Positions 16,822 to 29,872 of a DNA stretch of 64,000 bases are shown here, piece by piece. Every line of letters starts with the position of its first letter. Position 1 is the stretch's first letter. A program made the translations under genes and the position numbers. This DNA is from Triplophysa rosa (Eukaryota > Chordata > Actinopteri > Cypriniformes > Nemacheilidae): contig NC_079899.1 of NCBI RefSeq assembly GCF_024868665.1, forward strand, positions 26,617,687 to 26,681,686. The letters run 5' to 3'. Under the pieces are notes generated by a model that worked only from the letters and a program-made list of their open reading frames with translations, had not been told where the DNA came from and did no database searches.

Positions 16822-19800
16822 CTAAGGCTGATGTTCTTTCTGCTCGAGTCTTTTGTTTCTCTCTTGTTCTTTGGCCTGAGCCGGTGCAAAACCGTTCTGC
16901 TCTTTGGATTCCTCTGAATAGTGCGGCAAACAGGTGTAGCTGGTGTTTGCCTCCTTTTCCGTCTTCTCCTCTGTCGTCTCCTCTTCATCTTGTCTTCTGT
17001 CTTCTCCCAGTGTGATGTTGCTGCTGTTACTGCTGACGACCTCGCCGGCTCTGCCCGTGTCTTCTGGGATGTTCCTGCGGAGATCTTTGCTCCTGTTGCG
17101 CTTGGCCAGTTTAGTGAGCGAGCCGAAGCGGTTGAAGATGTTTTCCTCCGAGGACGTCTGCTGTCCGCCGGCCTCGGCTTTGAGTCGGAGGTTGTTGAGT
17201 TTGGTGTCGATGCTCTCCTGAGAGGAGGTCTTGAAGCGGCCGGCGTCCAGGCTGGCGAAGACAGCTCTTTTTTCCGGCGACAGCATGTCCAGCGAGTGAG
17301 CGCGCTGCTCCAGACCCAGACGTCTGCGCTCCATGCTGCGGATGGTGGCGGCTCGCTGGAGTTTGTCGTGGATCTCGCCGCTGAGACGTCTGCGTGTCTC
17401 TCGTAACTCTGCTCGGACGTTTGCCTTCCATTCAGCTGCATGAGCCTTAAACCCCCCAACCTGTGATGAACACAATGGAAAATATCTCTTTAAATAATCA
17501 TTAACACCTCACATCTTTTCAGGGTGGTCGGAAAATATGGTTTACTTCATGTTTTTACCACCTGACGTTTTTAGAGTCAAAATGATGAAAATTGGTTTAA
17601 AAGTTCATTTTTAAAGGGACACTTCACCCACTTCACTGTCATCATTTCCTCACCTTCGAGTCGTTCCAAATGTGTATAAACGTCTTTTTTCTGATGAACA
17701 CAGAGAAAGATATTTGGAAGAATGCGTATAACCAGACAGATCTCAACACACATTGACTCCCATAGTAGGAAAAATACAATAGTAGTCAAAAGTGCCCCAG
17801 AACTGTTTGCTGTCCTACATTCTTCAAAATTTCTCATTTTGTATTCAACAGAACAAAAAAAATGATAAAGTATTGTTTCCTACTATGGGAGTCAATGGGG
17901 GGCAAAATCTGGCTGGTTATAAGCATTCTTCCAAATATCAGGTTTGGAACAACTCGAAGGTGAGTAAATGATGACAGTTTTAGAGTCAAAATGATGTAAA
18001 TGGATTAAAACGTTCATTTTTAAAGGAAAAGTTCACCCAAAAATCATGTCGTGTCAAACCTGTATGAGTTTCTTCTGCAGAACACAGAAGAAGATATTTT
18101 GAAGAATGTTGATCATCAAACCACACTGAACTCTGTTGACTTCCATTGCAAGAACACAAAACCACTGAGACATTTCTCAAAGTATCTTCTTCTGTGTTCC
18201 ACTGAAGAAAGACTTGCGACCACATAAAGGTGAATAAAAAATGCTTTTCCTTTAACAACATGACACATTTGTTTTTCAATAAAATAATGTCTTAAAAGAT
18301 GTTTTAGTGTTTATTTATCCATATTCACTATTAATGTTATGATCATAAGGGTTTGTGTTTATTGTAATGCTTTGATGTAAATGTGATGTTTTGACGTTCT
18401 ACCGCACAGATGATTTGACTGCGATAGATCACTTGAAGTCCTTCATTTTACCTCCTCTTTTGTTTTCTTGGACAGAACCCTGAGCCAGTCTCCTATCATG
18501 CTGAGAACGGCTGCGAAGTACGCCAGACCCACCAGAATCCAGAACCACACCAGAGGTTTGTACCATTTCATGTACTCTTTTACATGGTCCCCACCTACAC
18601 AACGCGGCACAGGGTTTATTTAGTTTGATTTATTTCAACATGAAAACACACCTTTATATTCTCACATACCCGCAACATAATCTCCGATGCCGACCGTGGT
18701 CAGAGTTATAACAACAAAGTATATGGCTTCTAAAGTACTCCAGCCCTCGATGTGTTTGAAGATGAACGCCGGTATGGTGACAAACACGATACAGCCCGCC
18801 AGAATGAAGAGAATGGTGGAGGTGACGCGGATTTTCGTCTGACTGATCTGCTTGTGTTTCTGCTGCGGGGTTGAATAACAGAGCGAGGTCAGTAACGTGA
18901 AATATGGCTGTATGAAGTGATTGACTTTCGATCATCATTGACTCAAAAAGCACCTGAGAATACTCGTGAGAATCTTTAGAAACACGTGCCCCTTACCCTG
19001 AATATCTTTTCCACCTTTAAGATGCTCTTTATAAACATGGTGCCGAGCTGATCACCGATGCCAGCCAGCAGGAAGCCGAACAAAGGGATTCCAAATATGG
19101 CGTAGAGGATGCAGAAAATCTTTCCTCCCTCGGTGCTGGGAGCGATGTTTCCGTAGCCTGTCCACGTGGGTGTAGAAGACAAGAGGTGATTTAATCCTTC
19201 TCCAGAACAGCAAACACATACACAACGAGAAAAGTGTTGGCTTGCCAGACAGTAATTATACACAGACTTTCTGACAGGAGAAAACTAGAAAAACGATGGT
19301 GATGATGAATGTGGTTTTGTACCTATAGTGGTGATGACGGTCCCGGCGAAGAAGAATGCGCTACTGAGGTCCCAGTGACTGTAATTATGGGATGTGTTTC
19401 CAATGGGACTCACTCCAGCGCTGACCGCATCCACCGCATGCTGAAAGATGCAGAAACAAATCACACGGCCATTCCAAGGCAAAAGAATCCGATTTATATC
19501 GCTCCGCTGGGAAACAAGGTCGCTTTTTACAAACTACTGAGCTTCTAAATCACAGATGGCTATAAATAACTAGATGCCTCATTCAAGCGCTCCTGACACG
19601 TAGACGTGTCACTCACAGTTTGCTAGAATGCCACAACCTTACAGCCACGGCTGTGCATTTTAATTCCCGAAAAATGGGATACCCTCTCGTTGTTGTCATG
19701 TGTTAGTGTAGCAAATATAATGTTTGAGTTTACACAACGACAAATATGTCTTCGTAATCATACACGGTCTGCTTGCTCTTGAGTGTTAATGGACCGGCTT

Positions 19801-22800
19801 GGCAGGGTTGCCAGATATGTGAAACAAAATCCTTCATCACGAGCCTAACGTCCCTACTCCAAACAACAGAACTTAGCATTCATAAATATAAATCAAATCT
19901 TAAGATTGACAAAATCCTTCCACTCCTAGCCTGTGGATAAAACAAACCGGAGCAACGGTAACAAAGTAGTCTCGCGTAGCCAGACCTTCAGCCAACCAGT
20001 TACAAAGTAACCCAATTGCCAGGGCAAACACAAACCGGCTCGCACCGTTCCAATATGGCGGACGACCTACGTATAGGGGCCCGTAGAAACAGATGCTAAT
20101 GCGGCATCTAGTTATTTATATCTATGTTCTAAACACCATTGAACCGCTGTATTTGTCAAAGTTTGGCGTATTTAATAAGCCGGCGCTGCAGTTTAAGAGG
20201 ATTAATCGTGTGTTTGGTTATGTCTCTGCACAACGTCAGGAAAAGAAGTTCAGTGGAGAATTCACATTCACTTCAATACAAAGACGCTCAGTGTCTGTGT
20301 GCTCTCCATCTTTTAGTAATTAGATCTGGTTTCGTGATTTTCAGACTCGTTTGGGAATAAAGGGGACAAATGAACAAAGATGAGTAAATTCAATATATCG
20401 GTAAGCTCGGTCTCAACCTCTGTGGTGTATTTTGTTTTAATGATATTTGCCCAAATCCTGTTTTTCAATCTCGCCGTTATATTGCTTTAATTTAGTAGCA
20501 ATAGAATTGGTCTTCACATGCAAACTATAACAGTAAATAAATCCCACGAGTCAGTGAAGGCAATAAAACAACCTGCTGTACTCCAGAAAGAGTCATATTT
20601 CTTCTTCTGCAAATGTCCTGATGAAGAACGTTTGAGTCAGACTCCTTTCACGGCCAACAACACCAGACGGCCGTCTCTCATGACTGACATGATCTGATTC
20701 CGGACATATGAGATGTGTCCAAGACTTTCTAAGACTCTTAACTTTAACTTAACTGAAGCAATGCAAGCTGGTGGGTTTCCCAGAGTTGTGAAGCAAAATC
20801 ACAGATAGGAGCAATGAAATGAAATAGAGAGCAAATGCTTGTACATGAGTGAGAAATGTGTGCAATGTTTAATGCTAACATACACTTTTTTCTTAAGTTA
20901 CATTCTACATAATGTAAAGAACATTCTGTACAAATATAACATTGATATATTTAATATTGACAGAGTAAGACCATGTCAAAGATTGAAATCGTAGTGAAAT
21001 GAATAGGTGAAATCAAACTTTGATGCTCGTTATCTCAGAATTTGATTTTCCGACTTTAGCCAGGTTTTCACAGGCAGGGTCACTCACAAATAGTCAAATA
21101 CTTTTGTTTATTAAAGTGTTTGCTTTGAAACTGGTTCTAGCACATATGAATGTTTGTTGTGTTGATGTCTACAGTATAACAATCCCAGCATGTGTCATGT
21201 GGCGCTCATGTGAACGTCTTCAGCAGGGTTTCACTCGCTGGGGTCTCTGCCTTCATTGGGACAGACAATACAACATTGATTTGCTTGAAACACATTCTCT
21301 GAAATAGGTCCAATTGTGTATGGAAATGGAGAATTGATTTCTTAGGCACGAGTTTCATCAGCAGATGTCAGGCAGTAAGAGTATAAAGAATAAGAAATGA
21401 AGAACAGATCTGACCGTTCACGCGTGAGTTATTGTCAGGTTTTGGAGAACGTTTCTTTTTCATAAGAAGTGCTTAAAGAGGCCTTGAAAAGTCACAATGA
21501 AGTCAGCTTTGTTGTTGATCTATACTCTCAAAACGGTTGTGTTAAAACAACATATTTCGGGTTCAGTTAAGGACAACACACAACATGTCTTGTCTACATC
21601 TCTGTGTCATTTCTGGGCCAACACATTTTGTGTTACTTTTATCACGTGTTGTCACTTTCATTTATTTGACACGACATCAACACAAAATGTGTTAAATAGG
21701 AGAACACAAGCAACATGTTAATATTTAACACATCCTTTTTAAGAGTGTACCTCATCAAACTACCCAGCTTACTGTATATAAGATGTTGTGCTACATTACC
21801 GTTAAGTTACAAAAACATTTGCTTGTTACGTTTTATATCTTTTATATACGTTTATAATAATAATGACATAGTGTGTTGATCAAATGCTCTTTTAACATTA
21901 CTGCAAGAAAATTTTGAATAAGCCAAAGTTCTGAGAACATTCCCCATTAGCTGTTTATATACAGTACTGTAAGTATATGTATATATATTATGAGTTGTTG
22001 GTTTACCAAAATGGTTTTGTTTAAGCCCTAATTTATGCATTTTTGTTCCTTTGTTCAGGATGATGACTAAATGCTAATCTCTGAATGTTTGGCTTTCTTG
22101 TAGCTGGACGTGAAGAGTGAGGTGATAGCAAACTCAAGGTCAGGGATTCGATGGCCGGGGAATGGAGGTCTTAATAAACAGTTTAGTCACATACTGAATG
22201 TAAGTCCCTTCCAAATGTATAAATGAAGAAAACACGCAAAGCAATGAGATGATGTGACGGCAAGCTTCTGTTTAAAACATTTAGCATCACACGGTGTGTA
22301 CTGCTGGTTTTTAAATAGTAAACAGGATTCAGTTTACAATCCACAATGAGTAGTATCCTAATGCATTTCAAACATGTAGTTCTTGATCTCTGTTTATAAG
22401 TGACCATCTGCTTCACTGTTTTCAGAGATCCCTGGACATTTACATCATTTGCATGACGCCGCCTCACTGTCTGCTAGCTACGGTCGGTCTTGATCAATCT
22501 TTTTGAGACATAAAGTTCACTGTAAAACTTTGCTGTAATTTCGAAATTCTCTGTTTATTTCAGAAGAACCGTCTGAGACTGAGTGAATACTGTATATCTG
22601 TACCTTAATAAGATCCTCCAGCTCTGCCGGGGAGACGCAGGGGTTCCTCTGTAGAAACGAGGCTTTCTCTTGCGTGATGTTGTCTTTCTGGTTACTCTCG
22701 AAGGGTTGCTCCAGCGCACAGAAGGCCAGACCGCCGCACACCAGATAGACCACCACCACCACGAACACAGCCAGGACCGTTTTCCATTTCATGACGGTGT

Positions 22801-24880
22801 GTGGAGCCGATCCGTCCGCTCCGGAGTCTATTCCTGCGACCACGCTGACCGATCGAGAGGTGATGGAGAGACGTGGCAGAAGACAGTGACCGTTCACGGA
22901 CGTGTCGCAGCCCATCGGGTTCTGTATGGCGGCCACGCTGGCCTGAACCAGACTGGCCTGAACCCCACCGGCCTGGACCTTCTTTGGTGGGATTATGTTC
23001 GTCTGAACAGCCACTGGAGAAAAAGAGAGAGAGCGGATGAGAATGATGCTAAAAAAGAAAGGGTTGTTCACGTCGATGCCATGAGAGAACCTTTTTTTAT
23101 GCTGCCACAAAGAAGCGTTCGGTCAGATGTTCTTGAAAGCACCATTTCGTAGTCGACCTTTCGTGCAACTGAATTTTAAAGGTCCAGCTTGAGAAAGACT
23201 GTTTGTTTTTGAGAGTATACTCTCCCACGTGACCCGATCTTAGACACAATTACATCCTTTTTACCATGTGCTTATAGAAAATGAAATAGATCAGAAGGAG
23301 AACCCGAGTTCACGGAGGTGCAGGAAACATGAACCGTGTGAAAGCTGTTATAATGCAGGCCATTAGTGGCTATAGATCTTTCAGGAGAAGATGTACGGTA
23401 ATGTAATTGTGTGGTTGAGCAATAGTGATTCCTGTTTCAGGTCATGATTTTCATCAGATTTCATCTGCTTCACTCTTTCACTCATTACAGTCACACAATA
23501 TGAAACACACTGTAAATGGAAAATACAATTCTGACAAAATTCCAAATGAAATCATCAGCATGGCGCTTTCACAAAACACTGAAAAATCATAATATCTGAG
23601 TGTTTTGCTCGAAATAACAGTGACTAAACTGATGATCCGTGATATCTCGACTCTTGGAATAGTCCAAACAACATCTTTTTCAATATCTCAAACTTTCACA
23701 CCCCACTTCTTCTGTGTGCAACATTGAAATACTTGTTTTGTTTATGATATAGCGATGGCTAATGATTCTAAACGGGGGTGAATGTGATCAATGGCACGGT
23801 GAGACTGAATCTGTCTAATAGACGTTTGAAGGGCGTTCAAGAGACGCTACTGGTACATTCATTGACAAATGGATTGTATAATTTGATTTCGAGAGCTTAT
23901 AGTGTCTGTTGAGAGTGGGGCTAAGGAGGCGTCTGTGTTTGGAAACATTCATATATTCACACCAGAGCAGCTGGGTGCAATCAGCTCTGTTTAAAGAGAG
24001 ACCCCCGCTGGCTTTGTGGGGGCCAGTGGGCGGGGCCTGTCTGACAGAATGATGTAATCCTGAGACCACCCCGTTATTTATGCAAACTCCACCCTTGACC
24101 GTGTTTCATTGGCTTTATAAACAATGAGCAGACAAGGTATTTTGGGTCTTCTTGTTTAATGAACTAAACATGTTTGCTCCTTATAATGTCAGCATCTGTT
24201 GTCAAGTGAGCAGATGTGAATCTGGGTGTGTGTAGAATTCTACAGCATGACATGGCCCAACGATCAATACATACAATTGGACAAACATAAATATAGACTT
24301 TGAGTGACTCAAGGATGGCCGGAGAGCTGACATCACCACCTCTGCAGAGATTTAAACACTCAATAAAGTCGCTAACAATTATTTAAGAATGACTCCCATG
24401 AGCATTTAACCAGAGCAATTCTGAAGCATTTATACAACCATTGTATTGTTTTGTTTGATGTGCAAATTACAATCATGACAACATGATTACACCTATAGAC
24501 TCACAGGATTGAGTACAGTATGTGAAATGTGACTATAACGGCTTTCCGAGTTTATATTCTTTGACTGTATAGGCTATCATTTCTGTCATTTTTCTTTTTT
24601 ATTCCAAATGTTACCTACAAACCGAATTCATGCCTTATGACTAAACCCTTGCTTTAAATATTTAAAAACACACAATGCAGGTGCATTGCATGAACATATG
24701 ACGACAGCAATTACGCATTACACTAATGTCAACTTGAAATAATGGATTATTCTCTCCATCATCAAATTAGTTTTTAGATAAATGCACAACTTTTAAAATA
24801 ACAAAAACAGTCATATTTAACTAACCTTGTTCCGGGTCCCAATTCACTTGCTTCCTTGGGTTTTCTAACGGGAATTTCAT
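16822..24880 (-). CDS. kcnk10: Two-pore potassium channel TREK-2 (kcnk10)
   Basis: A background K2P potassium channel of the plasma membrane, gated in the TREK family by stretch, lipids, heat and pH. Coding exons: 24826-24880, 22604-23013, 19323-19440, 18997-19157, 18670-18862, 18452-18594 and 16822-17460. All have AG/GT borders and matching phases and give 572 residues (human TREK-2 is about 540). The start ATG (24880) gives [16 protein letters not shown], the TREK-2 N-terminus. M1 is at about 97-118, cap cysteine C144, glycosylation sites N170 and N174, first filter TIGYG (193-197), second filter TVGIG (304-308). The C-terminus has the HAAEWKANV and RSMERRRLG blocks that distinguish KCNK10 from KCNK2. 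Met52 and Met93 could serve as alternative starts as in mammalian TREK channels. Ile307 in filter 2 is unusual (Phe in mammals). Confidence 0.95.
17569..18260. repeat. Two adjacent MITE-like copies in kcnk10 intron 6
   Basis: A palindromic unit at about 17603-17975 has ends ctgtcatcatttcctcacct and, inverted, aggtgagtaaatgatgacag. A second related sequence starts at about 18020 (aaaggaaaagttcacccaaa). Each is preceded by nearly the same 50 bp (tttagagtcaaaatgatg..., 17569 and 17978), so the region is partly tandem. The family is the abundant fish element containing agttcaccc and gaagatattt blocks. Confidence 0.65.
19561..20120. mobile_element. Non-autonomous DNA element in kcnk10 intron 2
   Basis: The left end tataaataactagatgcc (19561) recurs inverted at the right end (ggcatctagttatttata, to 20120). 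The 560-bp interior has no transposase. Superfamily not determined. Confidence 0.6.
20121..21521. other. kcnk10 intron 2, unique-looking
   Basis: No exon with matching splice borders was found on either strand in this intronic stretch. Confidence 0.5.
21522..21750. mobile_element. Palindromic MITE in kcnk10 intron 2
   Basis: The ends atactctcaaaacggttgtg and, inverted, cacatcctttttaagagtgt bracket 229 bp that folds back on itself around aacacaaaatgtgtt-like blocks. No coding region. Confidence 0.55.
23014..24825. other. kcnk10 intron 1
   Basis: It separates the 18-residue first exon from the M1 exon. No further coding exon was recognised; alternative first exons, known for mammalian KCNK10, could lie here but I see none with a convincing start. 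Confidence 0.5.
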
Positions 24881-26130
24881 GATGCACACCTCGCCCAGCG
24901 CGGGTTTCCGACACTAATATGACAGTAAAGCTATCCAGAGAATATTCACACAAACCAACGACACTAGATGAGTCTACATTATCGCGTATGATGTTGGTTG
25001 TGCGATGCTGACAAAAAAGTGCGAAGTGTGACGGCGAAGCCCAAGAGCGCGTTGTGTGCAGTGGTACCCTAATGATGAGAGATCACGCCTCACTCCTCCA
25101 TCCAGCCCATCGATATAACACCACCCAGCCCATCACACACACTCATGACTTTACACCGAACATATAAACCCCAAAAGAACAGAAAAATTCGTGTCATTAA
25201 ACGGAGAATCTAGTGCGTGTCAGCATCGCTCGTAAGTCAGATGCGTCTTTCCTTTGTTTCAGGATCACAGCCTTTGTTTCGTGCTTCCTTCACGCATTTA
25301 GTCGTAAACGAGGTTTTCAGTCATTTCGTGGTCGTCGTTATCAGTGAAATATGATGGTGTTGTATATTGAGAGGTTTGTAGAGAGTTTTACTCACTGATC
25401 GTCGGGTTTGTCCGTGTTAGAGAAGCGGCTGCCACACGGAGAACAGGTGCATGGAGAGGGTGGGCGCATTCACAGCAGAGCGCAAATATACATTGTTCAT
25501 TCCAAATGTATTCTCTTATCATCTTAAATGAACGAATTTAATTGCTACATTTCATGTTTAGCATTACATTTAATATTATATTAGAATAGGCTTGGCGATT
25601 TGTTGTTCGATGCTATGAATATTTGACTTTAAGTTTGAAATGATTATAAATTCACATATAGTGAAACAACAGTGTGTTTAAAGTGATCATACTGATCCAG
25701 TGAATATAAACCGCAGTATTTATTAATTGAAAATGTTCTCAATAAGGTCTAACTAAAGGTCAAAGCTCATCTAAGGTCTGAGTAAAATGTTAAATGCAGC
25801 CACAGCACATTTTCCTTGTTTTAGCCACCTGTTTGTATAGGCCTATATAGCATAAAATAATTCAGAAGTTCATATGTCCTGTGAAGTATTTCATAGGGTG
25901 TAAATGTGAAATTCACTAATCAAAAACTAGCATTTCGGAATGACATCAGTAACATTTAGGCAGGGTTTAAGGTTTACCTCAAGGAATTGTGTCATAGCTA
26001 AAGGGTGAACAATGGGGGTTTCTTTTCTTTTCTTTTTACATTTACGGCAACGTTACTTCAAAAATCTTATTTTAAATTATTTTCTAAATAAAATGCTGTT
26101 TGCTTTAATTTGCGTGATTGCATCGTCAAA
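24881..26130. promoter_or_regulatory. Shared 5' region between kcnk10 and spata7
   Basis: The kcnk10 start (minus, 24880) and spata7 start (plus, 26346) diverge across about 1.5 kb. The stretch next to kcnk10 (24890-25100) is relatively CpG-rich and presumably contains its 5' UTR and promoter. No TATA box at a convincing distance was seen. Confidence 0.4.
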
Positions 26131-26345
26131 GACAAAGTGACGTCAGACGCACGCATAGCAACCATCATGGCGGCGGTGAAGCTTCGCAGTAGCGAGGTCA
26201 GCTAGCGCATCACAAGTAAGCTACGATATCTGTGAAACAACAATGAAATGTTTATTTATTCAGCGTTGTCGTTGTGACCGCATTACCTCAGGCCTTTATA
26301 CATGTTGAATATGATGACTTCCGGTGAAACACGAGTGTTTTGAGC
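26131..26345 (+). promoter_or_regulatory. spata7 promoter / 5' UTR, YY1-like site
   Basis: A CpG-containing stretch includes catcatggcggcggtgaagc (26165-26184), which resembles a YY1 site at a TATA-less transcription start. That ATG opens only a 12-codon frame ending at TAG, a possible upstream ORF. The spata7 ATG follows at 26346. Confidence 0.4.
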
Positions 26346-29300
26346 ATGGGAGTCCTGACAGAGTTTCTCACCATGGACACAAAACCAGGTAAATGATGTT
26401 AAATAAATTAAATATAGTCTTTTGTTTAAAATCAGTATGAAGTACTTAGTTTATTGTTCGTGACACTTGATTTTAAGAGTTAAAATCATGTTTACAGCAT
26501 TAATAAACATAACCAGAACTCACCATGGTATCTATACATTTGTCACGCGACCATAATTTCATTTTAAGGTAATATAACGGTAAGAAATGTAATCAATATT
26601 TAGTCGATATATTTAGTCTGAGAGGGGTGGTTGTTTATTGTCTGTTGGTGTAATGTGTCTCTGGTTATCATAGAATGATTGGTGGATTAATATGGTCTGT
26701 TAGTAGCTCCATATGTCTCTTTCAGGGTATTGTCACGGCTCATCTGGTAAACGGATGAATCAGTACATGATTAAAGATCATATGCTTTCACATTACAGAA
26801 AGCTTTATTCAGCCAAAGGTAAATCTGCTTCTTTGGTTTTAGTTCATTTTAGACACTCAATATGTTGTTTTGTTTATTTCTGTGTCTGTCTGTTTTATCT
26901 GTATAATGGCTTGTTCTCTTCTAGCTGCTGTGGATTGCTCCGTGCCTAAAAGCATGCAGTGTAATGTCAAATGTAAGTGCAAGTCCCCGGTTACGCCTCA
27001 TAAGTATGTGTAATATAGAACGAGAGCGTTTCAGGTGTGTGATTTTCTTTGGCTTTGGAATTCCCTTTTTGTTTGCAGATGTTGATCGGAAACGCCGTGA
27101 GCAGCTGAAGAAAGACTTGCCGAGTCGCTCTGGAAGATCTGAGTCACAGAGAAGCACCAGGTTCAACTCGAGAGCCTCCTGTTCTTCTAAAAATGTAAGA
27201 TGTTAAAGGACTCTTATGTCATGAAAACGTTGAATCTGGAAAGACGGTTCAGTCTGAATCTCTTTATAATGTCTGTGCTTTCAGAGTGGAGCCTCGGTTC
27301 ACGGCGACAACACCTTGGACCATTCAGTGATGTCATCACCCAGGATCAGCACCTCATTCCATTCCAAGCAAATTGTGTATCCGTCTCAAATTGTTCTTGC
27401 AAATCATTTCCGGTCTTCCTCCGAGTTACATGGATACAGAAGCCCAAACCTTGTGTCGGGCCATTTATCGTCCGTCGGTCAAAGACAATACAAAACCTTT
27501 CAGGATCCGACACAGAAGACCTACAGCGGTGACGTGCTGTTAAAACACGCTCATCGCTTCACGCAAGAGAAACTCTTTACACCGAGAACCTTGAAGTCCA
27601 ATCACAAGTCTACACTCGTACAATATCGCTATTACACACCGCCAAAGAGGAAGGACGAACAGAAAAGGTCTCCCTCTTTTCAAATGACTCGACAGGAGAG
27701 GTAAAGCCACATAAGCGCCGAAACTGAAAAAACCACAGTCACAATACATTCAGTTTCAGAATCAATGTGATGATTGTTTCTGTTGTCTGTAGCTCACAGT
27801 CCAAGCGAGGCTTTTCACCGCAGTTAGATTCACCACAGGCAAGTCATCAATTCACTCGATCATAATATAATCTTCACTGTCGGGCAAATGGTGATTGGTC
27901 ACTTTACATGTCATTCAAATGTTCTTGGCCAGTTTGATACAAAATATATATGAATCATTACATACATTCAGTAATTCTGTAAACGTTCTAAAATGTTAAA
28001 ATACATCAACTATTAGAATAATATAAATGATATTTTAATATAAATTTCTTGACAAAACCTGTGTTTTACAGAAACCTTATAATACAATTAGTTTTTTTTT
28101 ACTTTTATATAATTATGACTGGTAGTGTTTGTACAAAAAAGTGAAAGAGAGAGAATATACAGTATACTATAGATAAAGTAAACAAAGCAAAGTCTTTTTT
28201 TGGACAGGCATTTAGTGTCGTTCACGAGTGGTCGGATGAGGAATCAGATTCATTCAGACGTCACAGGACAGCAGATTTTCTTCTGTCGTCCTCCAGGTAA
28301 TAACTCCATCAGTTTACTGTAGATGACATCACATGTTGTTGTGTACTTGTAATGACACTGTGATGTTTGTTGTAGGGTTTCACCAGAGGGCATGAAGTCT
28401 CCCATAATGAGAAAAGTTACAGAGGAGTGAGTTTCATTTCATTACACCGGCCCTGAAATACATTCACAGTAATGTAGCACCGAGATCAGTTAGTTCATCT
28501 TAATATTGTTCTTTTTAACCAGGGAAGAAGAATTAATGTACCTGGAGTTTATGACAGACGTGACGAATGAGATCTTAGCGCAGGGTCTTTACTCTGACAG
28601 GTGTGTGAGTTGAGTTCACTTCATGAGTCATTTCAAAAGTGATGTTGTGCAGTTTAACAGTTTATCTGAGTGTTATGAATCTAATGAAACGTCTTGTGTA
28701 ACAGGGTCCTGAAGAGGGTTTTTGAACGTCACATTGATATGAACAGACATCGATTAGATGAGGTGAGAATTCTGTGTTTTTTACTCAATTATGCTTTTAT
28801 ACAAAGCGATATTAAACCTAAAACTAAAATTGTAGTTTAACAAATATCAATTAAATTAGATTTTATTTTTAGTCTTCTTTTTGGTATTAGCTTTACTTTT
28901 TAATACTGTGTTATATGTGCTATTGTCATTTTAATATTATCTTATTATTGATATTTTATTGATATTTGAGTTTAATTTATTTTGATTTTACTTTTTAATT
29001 AGTTTAATTCAAATTAACCATTTTAATGCCTCACCTTTTCTCTCTCATATCTCATTTTTGTTTGGTTTATGTTTTATTTTTATTTCAATTAACAGCAATG
29101 TTTAATTAGTTTTAGTTAGCAATAACCCTGGTTTAGTCAGCAGTCTTCTAACTGTCTACAAAAACAATGTTATTAATAAAAGTACCAATGGTACTTAAAA
29201 AATAATCATTTCATTAATTTTATTAAACATATAATTATATTTAGTTTGGGTAATGGTGGACAAATATTTAAAAATATTGATTGTTTTTTGTGTCAACAAA

Positions 29301-29872
29301 ATTGGTTAAAACGGACTTTTAGTTTCCTCACACAAACGCACAACTCTTGCTAATATTCCCAACAGAACAAAATGCGCCACCTCCTGGACAACCTGCATAA
29401 TGACCTGCAAAAACCCTCCGAGGTGTCCGTCTCGTTCCTGAGCATCCATGAATCTGACAAACCTTCAAAGCTCAGACAAGAGCTGTCATCAGTGATCAGA
29501 GACGATGCTGGTTTTATTTCTCATGCAGTGTTCGATGAGGTCAGAGGTCAGAGAGAGAACATCACGTCCACACCAGTGAATGACAGCCTGCTGGAAAGCT
29601 CTAGTTCACTCCATATGGAGAAAGTTGAAAAGGAGCCAGAGTTAAATCTTGAGATTAACCCTGACGCAGGCTGTGAAATGTCTCTGAATGATAATGAACA
29701 TGTCACCGGTCCTGAGGAGCATCTCAGAAACACCACACGTGATCATGGACTGTTAGAACAGGTAGATGAAATTGGGAAAAGCATGAGAGAGTTGTTAAAA
29801 GTGTCAGAGAGTCAAAAGAACCAGTTTAAGGAAGAGGAGATGACAGACAAACTCAGTGATGATGAGTTTTAA
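26346..29872 (+). CDS. spata7: Spermatogenesis-associated protein 7 (spata7)
   Basis: SPATA7 is a ciliary transition-zone protein of photoreceptors; loss in humans causes Leber congenital amaurosis. Coding exons: 26346-26388, 26726-26818, 26925-26972, 27079-27194, 27285-27700, 27793-27838, 28208-28296, 28376-28426, 28523-28600, 28705-28762 and 29366-29872. Phases agree throughout and give 514 residues (human about 600). Recognisable blocks are [17 protein letters not shown] near the N-terminus, the FTPRTLKS...[11 protein letters not shown] segment in exon 5, and [20 protein letters not shown] in exon 9. The C-terminal exon is acidic and poorly conserved. Intron 6 has a GC donor (CAG|GCAAGT) instead of GT. 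The start codon is the least certain part: the first exon is not alignable with the human one by eye. Confidence 0.92.

Noticed and set aside
16921..17406. A 161-codon plus-strand frame opposite the kcnk10 last exon
   Set aside because: Antisense shadow of a GC-rich exon.
16662..17459. A 265-codon minus-strand frame over the last kcnk10 exon
   Set aside because: It is the alternative frame of the same exon; the frame at 16822-17460 has the conserved KCNK10 C-terminus.
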